Shown here one piece after another: positions 14,414 to 21,739 of a DNA stretch of 37,479 nucleotides. The notes below the pieces were generated by a model that was not told the DNA's origin, made no database searches, and saw nothing but the letters and a program-made list of their open reading frames with translations. Each line of letters begins with the position of its first letter. Position 1 is the first letter of the stretch. Origin of the DNA: a virus; the IMG/VR virus record IMGVR_UViG_3300007512_000101, positions 1 to 37,479 of that record; one strand, 5' to 3'. The translations under genes and the position numbers were made by a program.

Positions 14414-15328
14414 GTGAACCAACAGATACAGCTCGATGTAGGCGGCGACGTCACCTTTGATTGTCCGCAGGGGCAAGCGACGGGCACGCCTACGGCTACG
14501 GTCTTCGACTCCAGCGGTACGTCTGTGGGTACTCATTCAGTCACGAATGACACGGTGGATACGACGATCAACGATACCGAAGCGGCCGGGTCGACGGCGC
14601 TGACGCTCACAAGCACCACGAACGTAACGGCTGGCCGGCGGTACCTGATAGACAACGGGACCAATGAGCCTGAATGGGTCCATGTCAAGAGCGTCGATAG
14701 CGCAACCGTGGTGACCCTTCACGAGCCGATCGCTTATGGGTACGCTGCAACGGACACCTTTCAGGGCACACGGCTTACAGTGGCGATTACGGCCGGTCAG
14801 GCGGATGCTCTCGAAGAGGGCAACGAAGTGCGATGGGTCTACGCTGTGGGCGGGGTGACGTTCCGGCCTATTAGTCAATACGACATCGCTCGCGTTCTGT
14901 GGCCACCCGAGGGTCAGATCGTCGCCACGTGGGAGTTGAAGCGTTACGCACCCGGCATGGCCGACGACGAGGCAGAGGGCGACGACGGTGCGGGGCTGGA
15001 TTACAGAGAGGCGTTGATCGTCGCAGACGAAGACGTCAGGCGGGATGTGGTGTCCCGTGGTTACTTCGTAAATCGGTTCCGTTCACATGACGAGTTCAAG
15101 AACCCGATCATGGAGCGGGTGCTTTATAACTGGGCCGTCCAGGGCGTTCACATTCCCAGCGTGTGGCAGGATGACCCGCGCGAGTGGGTAGACCTGAGAC
15201 GCATCGCCTACTCGGACTCTCTGACGGATGCCCTGAATACGGCCCGTAGTTACGACGCTGACGAGACGGGCGTTCTAAGCGGGTCTGAGAAAGCGGCGAA
15301 GCTCGGCTATGCGCGGATGAGTCGATGA
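14414..15328 (+). CDS. Putative neck / head-tail connector protein
   Basis: This 304-residue protein has GTG 14414 with GGAGGTG seven bases upstream. The first 150 residues are Thr/Val-rich and beta-like (STALTLTSTTNVTAGRRYLI), the last 150 are mixed and charged with DVRRDVVSRGYFVNRFRS and a C-terminal helix (GSEKAAKLGYARMSR). It lies between the capsid gene and the tail terminator, where connector proteins normally lie. The assignment is by position and size. Confidence 0.5.
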   Translation: MNQQIQLDVGGDVTFDCPQGQATGTPTATVFDSSGTSVGTHSVTNDTVDTTINDTEAAGSTALTLTSTTNVTAGRRYLIDNGTNEPEWVHVKSVDSATVVTLHEPIAYGYAATDTFQGTRLTVAITAGQADALEEGNEVRWVYAVGGVTFRPISQYDIARVLWPPEGQIVATWELKRYAPGMADDEAEGDDGAGLDYREALIVADEDVRRDVVSRGYFVNRFRSHDEFKNPIMERVLYNWAVQGVHIPSVWQDDPREWVDLRRIAYSDSLTDALNTARSYDADETGVLSGSEKAAKLGYARMSR

Positions 15329-15329
15329 C

Positions 15330-15815
15330 ATGGCGCAGGAATCAAGCAAGATTCTGGACAACACCATTACGCGGATGGAAGCCGTGACGGCGCGCACTGC
15401 GATCGGCGGGCGAACGACGTTCAGTCACTATGACAAGGCGTGGGACGGGGAGAAACTAGCCACTCTCTCTAAGCCGACCCGCCGCTTTGCTATCGTCATC
15501 AGCGGTGAGCACGCGGACTCGGAGTTAGAACGGTTGCCTCAGACGGCTGAAGGCTTCCCAACGGCTATGACGTTCGATGTGGTGATCGGGTACAAACAGG
15601 GCGGCAACGCCTATACGCTGTACAAGGCGATCTCCGAAGACATCGATGAAATCAAGTATGACCTGGGGCGTACGGACGGCGATCGGTACGACCAGTCAAA
15701 CACAGGGATGTGGCGGCGCACTGTCGGTGAGTCGTCCATGGAACTAGACGAAGGGTCAGGTGGTACGCTGCTGGTAACATTGCCGGTGACGTGTGACTAC
15801 CTGCCGACATTCTAA
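15330..15815 (+). CDS. Putative tail terminator protein
   Basis: This 161-residue protein stands directly before the tail tube gene, the usual place of the tail terminator that caps the tube and joins it to the head. It has an N-terminal helix, then strands such as TRRFAIVISGEHADSE and MTFDVVIGYKQGG, a helix (TLYKAISEDIDEIKYDLG) and a terminal strand (GTLLVTLPVTCDYL). This alternation fits the alpha/beta fold of known terminators. Confidence 0.65.
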   Translation: MAQESSKILDNTITRMEAVTARTAIGGRTTFSHYDKAWDGEKLATLSKPTRRFAIVISGEHADSELERLPQTAEGFPTAMTFDVVIGYKQGGNAYTLYKAISEDIDEIKYDLGRTDGDRYDQSNTGMWRRTVGESSMELDEGSGGTLLVTLPVTCDYLPTF

Positions 15816-15824
15816 GGGGGCGAG

Positions 15825-17075
15825 ATGAGCAGCACAGCGCCAAAACTTGCAGGTCTGGGCAAGGTTCAGATCGGCGGTGAAACCGCGTTCGGCACCGAGG
15901 CGGCAGCGGCGGATCTGGTGGATATGCGCGTTATCAGCGTAGACCGTTCAGGGTTGACCCACGAGGCCATCCCGAACGAGTTTCAGCGTCAGGACTTCTA
16001 CGAAGTGGAGCCGATCCTTGGGCGCAAGAATGGCACCATCACCACGGAACACTACCTGCACGGGTTCAACTCGTCGGTTCCGTCGGCTGCATCTACCCAC
16101 CTGACGCCCGAGAACGACGCAGCTACCGGGTTCGATATGCTGTTTGGCATCATCGCGTCAGCGTTCGGTGACCAGATCACGCAGGGCTATGTGGATGGCG
16201 ACTCTCTGAGTTGGGGCTCGCCTGACATTACGCTCACCACTGCCACGTCGTTTGACTCAGGCCAACTGGTAACATGGAAGATTGGAACGAACCCGGAGAC
16301 GTATGCCAGCGGGTGGGTGACGAACAACACCGCAACCGTGCTCACCATGGTACACACGACCAACGCGAACGATCCGCAGGGTGACACGCTGTGGGGTTCG
16401 TACACGGCCGGTGCCAAAGCTGGCGACACGTATCGCAACGCCTTTGGTACGTCCTTCAGTATCAAGATTTTCGGCCACGATGCCGATGACGTGACCACGT
16501 GTTTGGGTTGTGCTGTGACGGGTCTTCAGATGTCCTTTGAGATGGGCATGCCGCCCAAAATGACCGTGACATGGGGCGTGGCTGATTGGGACGAAGACAC
16601 CAGCGGCGGCGCTCCTGCGGTTATCACATGGGCTTTTCCGGCACCGGAAGCCATCAAGGGCGCGCAAGTGGTCTACGGGCTGGACACCAGCAGCACGCAG
16701 TTCATCTCGAACCTAACCTTTGACCTAGGTTTGGATGTCCGCCCTGTCTTGGACTACAACGCCATTGAGACAATCGGACAGTGGCAGACCGTGGACATCA
16801 AGCCACGCATCACCTACAGCGTGTTGCGTGACGTCAGCGCAGAGCCGACCACCTTTGCAGCGTTGACCACGACCAACCCGTTTGTGGCAACTTTTGGCGA
16901 CACCCCTGGCAGAATCATCAGCCTGATTTTCCCTTCTGCCATCATCGCGGAGTTCCCGTCATTCGAGGACGGGGACGGAAGCATCATGAGCCCTGTCACC
17001 CTCTTGGCCGGGTACAACACTGATAGCGGTTCCAGCAGCGTGACGGACACCATCTGTCGCGTGGCGTTCGGCTGA
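15825..17075 (+). CDS. Major tail tube protein
   Basis: This 416-residue beta-rich protein is followed by the tail chaperone pair and tape measure. It contains a GKVQIGGETAFGTEAAAADL start, typical of phage tail tube proteins, many Thr/Ser-rich strands, and a TVTWGVADWDEDTSGG segment. At 416 residues it is longer than a minimal tube subunit (about 150-250), so it may carry an extra Ig-like surface domain. GGGGCGAG precedes ATG 15825. Confidence 0.75.
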   Translation: MSSTAPKLAGLGKVQIGGETAFGTEAAAADLVDMRVISVDRSGLTHEAIPNEFQRQDFYEVEPILGRKNGTITTEHYLHGFNSSVPSAASTHLTPENDAATGFDMLFGIIASAFGDQITQGYVDGDSLSWGSPDITLTTATSFDSGQLVTWKIGTNPETYASGWVTNNTATVLTMVHTTNANDPQGDTLWGSYTAGAKAGDTYRNAFGTSFSIKIFGHDADDVTTCLGCAVTGLQMSFEMGMPPKMTVTWGVADWDEDTSGGAPAVITWAFPAPEAIKGAQVVYGLDTSSTQFISNLTFDLGLDVRPVLDYNAIETIGQWQTVDIKPRITYSVLRDVSAEPTTFAALTTTNPFVATFGDTPGRIISLIFPSAIIAEFPSFEDGDGSIMSPVTLLAGYNTDSGSSSVTDTICRVAFG

Positions 17076-17089
17076 TAGGAGCCTGACCC

Positions 17090-17692
17090 GTGGCGATGCC
17101 TCCGATAACCCTTACACGGGAGACAGCACGGCTTATCCACCCGCTGGATACGGCTATTGACGTCAAAGCCACGGGTGAAAAGGCGCTGATGGCGTATGCG
17201 TCGTGTGATGACCTGGACGTCGGAAACCTCGTTCTAAAGCCCGACGTCGAACCTACGTGGTACGAGGTCCGCGCGCTGAACGACCGCGAGTCTCAGACGG
17301 TAGACGGCCTGTTAGGCGCATCGGTGGACGCCGATGACTCAGACCGCATCATGCTCCAGGCCGAGTGGATCATGCAGACCATCCGCGTAGGTCTGGTGAG
17401 CGTCGATAACCTGGAAGGATGGGACGACGACAAGCGCTCCAAAGAGTTCGGCATCATGGTGTGGGACGCGGAGCTCGTTTCAGCGTTGGGCATCGCGGCC
17501 ACATTCCTCTTCAAAGCCATCCGAGCGCTGACCATGGGACCCATCGAGGATAAAAAAAAATCCTCTGGCTCATCGGAAGACAAGCCCAGTGGAACCAGCG
17601 AAGTAAAGGAGCCAAAGGCCACCGAGACGGCCCGCGACCCTTTGACGGTTGTAACCACGCCAACGAAGAAGACGGGCGGTCGTGCCGCCTAG
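17090..17692 (+). CDS. Tail assembly chaperone (zero-frame product)
   Basis: This 200-residue protein lies between tail tube and tape measure, equivalent to lambda gpG. GTG 17090 has TAGGAG eight bases upstream. The first 155 residues are a mixed alpha/beta domain (LMAYASCDDLDVGNLVLKPD; LVSALGIAATFLFKAIRALT). The last 45 are a low-complexity Ser/Lys/Thr tail starting at the A9 run. A fraction of ribosomes is expected to slip to -1 at 17552-17560 and make a longer product ending at 17943. These chaperones coat the tape measure during tail assembly. Confidence 0.75.
   Translation: MAMPPITLTRETARLIHPLDTAIDVKATGEKALMAYASCDDLDVGNLVLKPDVEPTWYEVRALNDRESQTVDGLLGASVDADDSDRIMLQAEWIMQTIRVGLVSVDNLEGWDDDKRSKEFGIMVWDAELVSALGIAATFLFKAIRALTMGPIEDKKKSSGSSEDKPSGTSEVKEPKATETARDPLTVVTTPTKKTGGRAA
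17552..17560 (+). other. A9 slippery site for programmed -1 frameshift
   Basis: Nine A residues read as three Lys codons in the zero frame, containing the heptamer A AAA AAA at 17554-17560. A -1 slip continues as ATC CTC TGG and stays open to the stop at 17941-17943. Its position between tail tube and tape measure is where lambda-type G/GT frameshifts occur. Polymerase slippage is also possible on so long a run. Confidence 0.7.
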
Positions 17693-17943
17693 TAGGGGCC
17701 GCTAAGTGGTCAGGCACCTTCAATGCCATCGACGGATTAGACGTCTGCCCTACCTACCTGATGAATCAGTACGACCCTTGGACCGATGCGGTGGTTGGTT
17801 TGTACAACGACTATGACGCGGGCGTTATCGAAGGGTGGCCGAATGACTACTCGGCCGGGGTGTGTCGTGCGGTAAGATACCTGCGTACGGAGGTAAACCG
17901 TACGGTGAACGAGCTACAAGAGGCGGCGTATGGCGGGCGGTAA
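17560..17943 (+). CDS. -1 frame extension of the tail assembly chaperone
   Basis: The -1 frame is open without a stop from the A9 run to 17943, 127 codons. The distal half reads as real protein: WSGTFNAIDGLDVCPTYLMN followed by an Asp/Tyr/Trp-rich region and a C-terminal helix (TEVNRTVNELQEAAYGG). The first 45 codons overlap the zero-frame tail and look less constrained. There is no ATG, GTG or TTG in this frame before ATG 17761, so the fusion (17090-17943 with one slip) is the likely product; independent translation from 17761 is the alternative. It overlaps the tape measure start by 14 bases. Confidence 0.7.
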   Translation: MLWLIGRQAQWNQRSKGAKGHRDGPRPFDGCNHANEEDGRSCRLVGAAKWSGTFNAIDGLDVCPTYLMNQYDPWTDAVVGLYNDYDAGVIEGWPNDYSAGVCRAVRYLRTEVNRTVNELQEAAYGGR

Positions 17944-19957
17944 AAAGCGGGGACAGGTCGAAGCGCTCATCCGTCTGGTCGGTGAGGACGGGGTAACCAA
18001 ACTCATCGAAGACACGCAGAAGCGCTTGACGGGTCTGGACAAGCAGACCAAGCAGACCGGCAAAAGCACGGACGACATGGGCGTGTCATGGGGCAAGGTA
18101 ACGATGGGCATTGCGGCTGCCGGTGCAGCGGTGGGCGCAGTCGTGCTCGCGGCCAAAGCAGCCAATGACGCCATCCTGTCAGCCGCGCAGGACGACGCGA
18201 TAGCGCGCGGTTTCAACCGTCAGTTCGCACACCCACAACAGTTCCTGATGGAGTTGCGCGAGGCGTCCGCAGGGCTCGCTGACGACCAGTCGCTTCTGAA
18301 GTTCGGAGCGCTCGCTAAGCGTGCTGGGCTCGACATGAAGACCACCAGCCGCCTCTTTGAACTGACAGCCAAAGCGGCCACAGACACCGGGATGGAGTTC
18401 ACAGAGAGCCTAGAGCAAGTTCTTGAGGGCGTCATCGGTCGGTCAAGCGGTTTCTTCGAGGACCGCTTAGGCATGGCGGTTGACTTCGGGCGAGACGTGT
18501 CAGAGGCCAACGCCAAACTGAAAGATCTCGGCGTTGAACTGACGACACAGGAAGAGATAGCACTCGCCACTGAGGTGGCCATCCGTGAGATGGGTAAGCA
18601 GTTTGACAATGTAAAAACAGCGGGTGCGGTAGGTCAGGTGCAGGCGCTGAACACCCAGTTGGCCAACCTGCAGCGCGACGCCAAGCAGGCGGCTGCGGAT
18701 GTGGCCACGACATTCCTGAGGTTGGGCGGCGCGGTGAAGACGAATGCCGATGTGATGAACAGCAACTTCGACGCCACGAAAAAGGTGTTCGACGGCATCA
18801 AGGACCTTAGCAGAGTAACGACAGACTACGACGACCATCTGCAGTCGTTGACCGTAATGATGGAAGACAGCGCGGGCGTGACGATGTCCCTGAAGGGGTT
18901 GATTCAGAAGGAGGCTGAATCCCGTGTCACGCTGGCTGACGCCCTGGGCGACGAAGAGGAGTGGCGTCGCCTGGTTGATATAGAGGTCGTCAAGCTGACC
19001 GCTCACACGGGCCTGCTGTCGCGAGAGATCAAGATTGAAGACCAGGCCCACGCCAGCCTGACCAAGCGGCTGTGGGCCGAGGTCAAGGCTCGTCAGGAAC
19101 TGGCTGGCTCGTTTGATTCGATAGACAAGCCGATTGACGTGGGACTGCTAGGCAAGCCAAAAAGACCTAGAGGCGGCAGGCGGGCGGCGCGGCTAGCAGC
19201 GGCAGCGCAGAAGAGGTCGGAGGAAACGCGCCGCGAGATGGCCGCCCTTTTTGCGCAAGGCCCGGGTGATCACGAACGGCTGGCAGCGAAACAAGCCCAG
19301 GTGGACGCCACACTGAATCAGGCTGAAGCACAAGGCAAGTTGAACGACGCCGAGGTTCGGCTGATTGAGACGCAGATTCAACTGGGTGACTCGTTTGAGG
19401 GCATGTTCACAGGCACAGGCGGCATCGAAGGGTTCGCGTCCGAGATGCTTACCATGGTCGATGCCGTAGACGAGTTCACAAAGGCGGGCCGATCCGCTGG
19501 CGATGCATGGAAGAAAGCCGCGCCGGGTATGGTAGCCGCATCCGCTAAGGTCGCTGCGGGCTTCATAGACGACCAACGCATCCAGGCTATCGTGATGGCC
19601 GCAATCGAGACGGCACACAGCATTGCGTCGTTTGCATCCGGCAACATCAAGGGCGGGGTCATGCACGCAGCAGCCGCTGTCGCGTTCGGCGTGGCAGCGG
19701 CTAAAGCGGGTGGGTCTGCTGGCGCGGGTGCAGGCGGTGGCGCGGCACGGGGCACACCGCAGTCACAGCGCAACACGCTACAGGGCGCACAGCCACCTCC
19801 GGGGCAGGGAGGCGGGACTAACAACATCGTCATCAACATGCGCGGGGCGATGCTTCACGGAGGCAACCAGCAGCAGTTCATCCGCACACTCGGCAAGAAC
19901 CTCGAGGACGAGACACGCCGTCGTAGCGCGGTCAACCCGGAGTTCGCACACGGCTAA
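17930..19957 (+). CDS. Tape measure protein
   Basis: This 675-residue protein sets tail length. It has an N-terminal helical segment (LIEDTQKRLTGLDKQTKQTG), a hydrophobic Gly/Ala stretch near residues 60-85 (GIAAAGAAVGAVVLAAKAAN), extended coiled-coil-like regions rich in Ala, Lys, Glu and Gln, a second Ala/Gly hydrophobic region near 560-605, and a Gly/Gln-rich C-terminus. At about 0.15 nm per residue the tail would be near 100 nm, a standard siphovirus length. Position after the two-frame chaperone confirms it. Confidence 0.9.
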   Translation: MAGGKKRGQVEALIRLVGEDGVTKLIEDTQKRLTGLDKQTKQTGKSTDDMGVSWGKVTMGIAAAGAAVGAVVLAAKAANDAILSAAQDDAIARGFNRQFAHPQQFLMELREASAGLADDQSLLKFGALAKRAGLDMKTTSRLFELTAKAATDTGMEFTESLEQVLEGVIGRSSGFFEDRLGMAVDFGRDVSEANAKLKDLGVELTTQEEIALATEVAIREMGKQFDNVKTAGAVGQVQALNTQLANLQRDAKQAAADVATTFLRLGGAVKTNADVMNSNFDATKKVFDGIKDLSRVTTDYDDHLQSLTVMMEDSAGVTMSLKGLIQKEAESRVTLADALGDEEEWRRLVDIEVVKLTAHTGLLSREIKIEDQAHASLTKRLWAEVKARQELAGSFDSIDKPIDVGLLGKPKRPRGGRRAARLAAAAQKRSEETRREMAALFAQGPGDHERLAAKQAQVDATLNQAEAQGKLNDAEVRLIETQIQLGDSFEGMFTGTGGIEGFASEMLTMVDAVDEFTKAGRSAGDAWKKAAPGMVAASAKVAAGFIDDQRIQAIVMAAIETAHSIASFASGNIKGGVMHAAAAVAFGVAAAKAGGSAGAGAGGGAARGTPQSQRNTLQGAQPPPGQGGGTNNIVINMRGAMLHGGNQQQFIRTLGKNLEDETRRRSAVNPEFAHG

Positions 19958-20733
19958 TGCCAGCACCGCACACCACGTATCTGCAAGGGTCCTTTCGCGT
20001 CACAGCGAACGCCACTATCCGTTTCACGGACGACCCGACAGGTACGCCCACAACCAGCGATTGGGTAGTCACCGCAGGGACCACGTACAACAGCGTTGAC
20101 CAGTTGCTATCCGCCTGGACAACGCAACTCGTCTCAGACCTGGGGGCCAGGTTCAGCGTCACGGCGATTGACTACACGGCCACCATCAACACCGCAGGCA
20201 TCTGTCAGGTAGACACCGCCGGAAGCAACTACTCCATCACGTGGAGTCAGGCGGGTGACGGGACGGACCTTCGAGATTGGCTTGGGTCTACGGGGGACAT
20301 CACCGACAACGCAGACGGCGGATTCTTTCAAACGCCCATCCCTGCGGCGTGGTATCCACAACAGGCGGGGCGTATCGTACGCAGGGCGGCTAGCACACGG
20401 CATAGAGGGGTGAGCCTAGCCCTGGACGGGACCGTAGCCTCACAGGGCCACACAAGCCCGTCTGATACGGACGTTGTCACGATGGCGATAACCCTATGGT
20501 TTGGGGCGGCTAACAACTACCACAGCCACCAGTACCTTGAGTCCTTCATAGACGCGGTGTTCGATGAGGACGGCGGCGGTGAACCGTGGTCTATCTTCGA
20601 TGACGGCGACCAATGGGTGTGCCGGTGGACCGATAGCCCGCTTACCGTCGTGCCCGAGCGCGTACCGGGGGCCACTGATGACGGGCTGTGGGAGGTCACC
20701 TTCAACGCGGTCGCAGAGGTGGCGGCATGGTAG
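19957..20733 (+). CDS. Distal tail / minor tail protein (paralogue A)
   Basis: This 258-residue beta-rich protein follows the tape measure with a TAATG overlap. It shares an organisation with the 21038-21739 protein: TVTAGTTYNSVDQLLSAW-like strand-helix (here VVTAGTTYNSVDQLLSAW), then SITW followed by LRDWLG. The two are probably tandem duplicates. Location suggests a distal tail ring or minor tail protein. Its C-terminal region (WSIFDDGDQWVCRWTDSPLT) looks like a Dit-type sandwich, by pattern only. Confidence 0.65.
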   Translation: MPAPHTTYLQGSFRVTANATIRFTDDPTGTPTTSDWVVTAGTTYNSVDQLLSAWTTQLVSDLGARFSVTAIDYTATINTAGICQVDTAGSNYSITWSQAGDGTDLRDWLGSTGDITDNADGGFFQTPIPAAWYPQQAGRIVRRAASTRHRGVSLALDGTVASQGHTSPSDTDVVTMAITLWFGAANNYHSHQYLESFIDAVFDEDGGGEPWSIFDDGDQWVCRWTDSPLTVVPERVPGATDDGLWEVTFNAVAEVAAW

Positions 20734-20735
20734 GT

Positions 20736-21011
20736 CTATTTCGCAGCCAATCTCTCAAGCGCATCAGCAATACGCCCAAGGCTATGCGCAATAGATCCCT
20801 CCGTTTCTTTGAGGGCGTTGTGCACAGCCGCGTCCTTCACGGATTTAATCCATGGAGTGAGTTGATCCTGTCGTCCGCTCGATATCGGCTTCTCGTGGTT
20901 TTCCCACCTAAACCACGTCAGACGACTGACATTGAACAGGTCAGCGGCCTGAGCCTGCGTGAGCCCAAGATCCTTTCGGCATGCCTTGATATTTTCAGGG
21001 GTTGCTTTCAT
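20736..21011 (-). CDS. Reverse-strand XRE-family HTH regulator inside the tail module
   Basis: This 91-residue protein is encoded against the direction of all neighbouring tail genes. The N-terminus is a clear helix-turn-helix: IKACRKDLGLTQAQAADLF then NVSRLTWFRWENHEKPIS. The last 35 residues form a helix (IAHSLGRIADALERLAAK) that could dimerise. Its stop lies 3 bases past the stop of the upstream tail gene, and its ATG lies seven bases after a TACATT box on the minus strand. It may be a moron-type gene expressed independently of the late operon, for example as a repressor. Confidence 0.8.
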   Translation of the reverse strand: MKATPENIKACRKDLGLTQAQAADLFNVSRLTWFRWENHEKPISSGRQDQLTPWIKSVKDAAVHNALKETEGSIAHSLGRIADALERLAAK

Positions 21012-21018
21012 TGGACAG

Positions 21019-21026
21019 AATGTAAC
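21019..21026 (-). promoter_or_regulatory. Leaderless-type promoter for the reverse HTH gene
   Basis: On the minus strand TGT-TACATT (extended -10, hexamer complement of 21019-21024) is followed by seven bases and the ATG at 21011. The -10 to ATG distance matches other leaderless promoters here. The -35 is weak. It sits just before the ATG of the rightward gene at 21038. Confidence 0.5.
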
Positions 21027-21037
21027 ACAGGTGAGGA

Positions 21038-21739
21038 ATGGCAGACCATCGCATAGACGTACATCTGCGGGTGGCCGACTCTAACGAGGACATCACCGTC
21101 AACTACAACGCGGGCGGAAACAACACGGTCACGTTGACGGCAGGGTTGTACAAGTCGCTTGCACTCCTGTGTGCCGAAGTGCAGACACAACTCCAGACGG
21201 TGCACGCATCGCTGACGTGTACGGAGTCAGACGGCGTGGTGACGATCGCAGGCACTGCCACGTTTACGATCACATGGGACCACCCGTCTCTACGTGATTG
21301 GCTTGGGTGGGCTACCAACCTGAGCGCCGCTAACTCATACGTAGCGCCGTCTCAAAGCCCTGGAACGTTCGTAGCTACCCTGCCGTGGGAGACGCTAAAC
21401 TACGGCTGGATGTGGACGACGAAACGGTGGGAGGGTCATCACCAGACCGGCGGGTCTATCAAGCTCGGCAAGGTGTCGATGTGGCAAGTCAACGCCAGGT
21501 TGACGCAAACGGAGTTAGACGACGAGTTTAGAAACCCGATGTCGTATCTTCTACAGGGCAAGGCCGCGCGATGGTGGCGGAACGACGCCGACAACACGGC
21601 GTGGAGTTACACTAACTGGGATGGGTTCGTAGACGTGATTCTAGCGGGGGACATGGCAGACTACGCAGAGCAATGGTTGAACCCGAGCAACATCGTGCTC
21701 TCTGCGATGGTGCCGCTTCGGTTCGTGGTGCACGGCTAG
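21038..21739 (+). CDS. Minor tail protein (paralogue B)
   Basis: This 233-residue beta-rich protein shares with the 19957-20733 product a TLTAGLYKSLALLC strand-helix, a TITW strand and an SLRDWLGW motif. The C-terminal half has repeated Trp/Tyr/Asn-rich strands (LNYGWMWTTKRWEGH; DADNTAWSYTNWDGFVDVIL). A GAGG lies very close to ATG 21038, so the ribosome site is not ideal. Probably part of the distal tail or tip. Confidence 0.65.
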   Translation: MADHRIDVHLRVADSNEDITVNYNAGGNNTVTLTAGLYKSLALLCAEVQTQLQTVHASLTCTESDGVVTIAGTATFTITWDHPSLRDWLGWATNLSAANSYVAPSQSPGTFVATLPWETLNYGWMWTTKRWEGHHQTGGSIKLGKVSMWQVNARLTQTELDDEFRNPMSYLLQGKAARWWRNDADNTAWSYTNWDGFVDVILAGDMADYAEQWLNPSNIVLSAMVPLRFVVHG

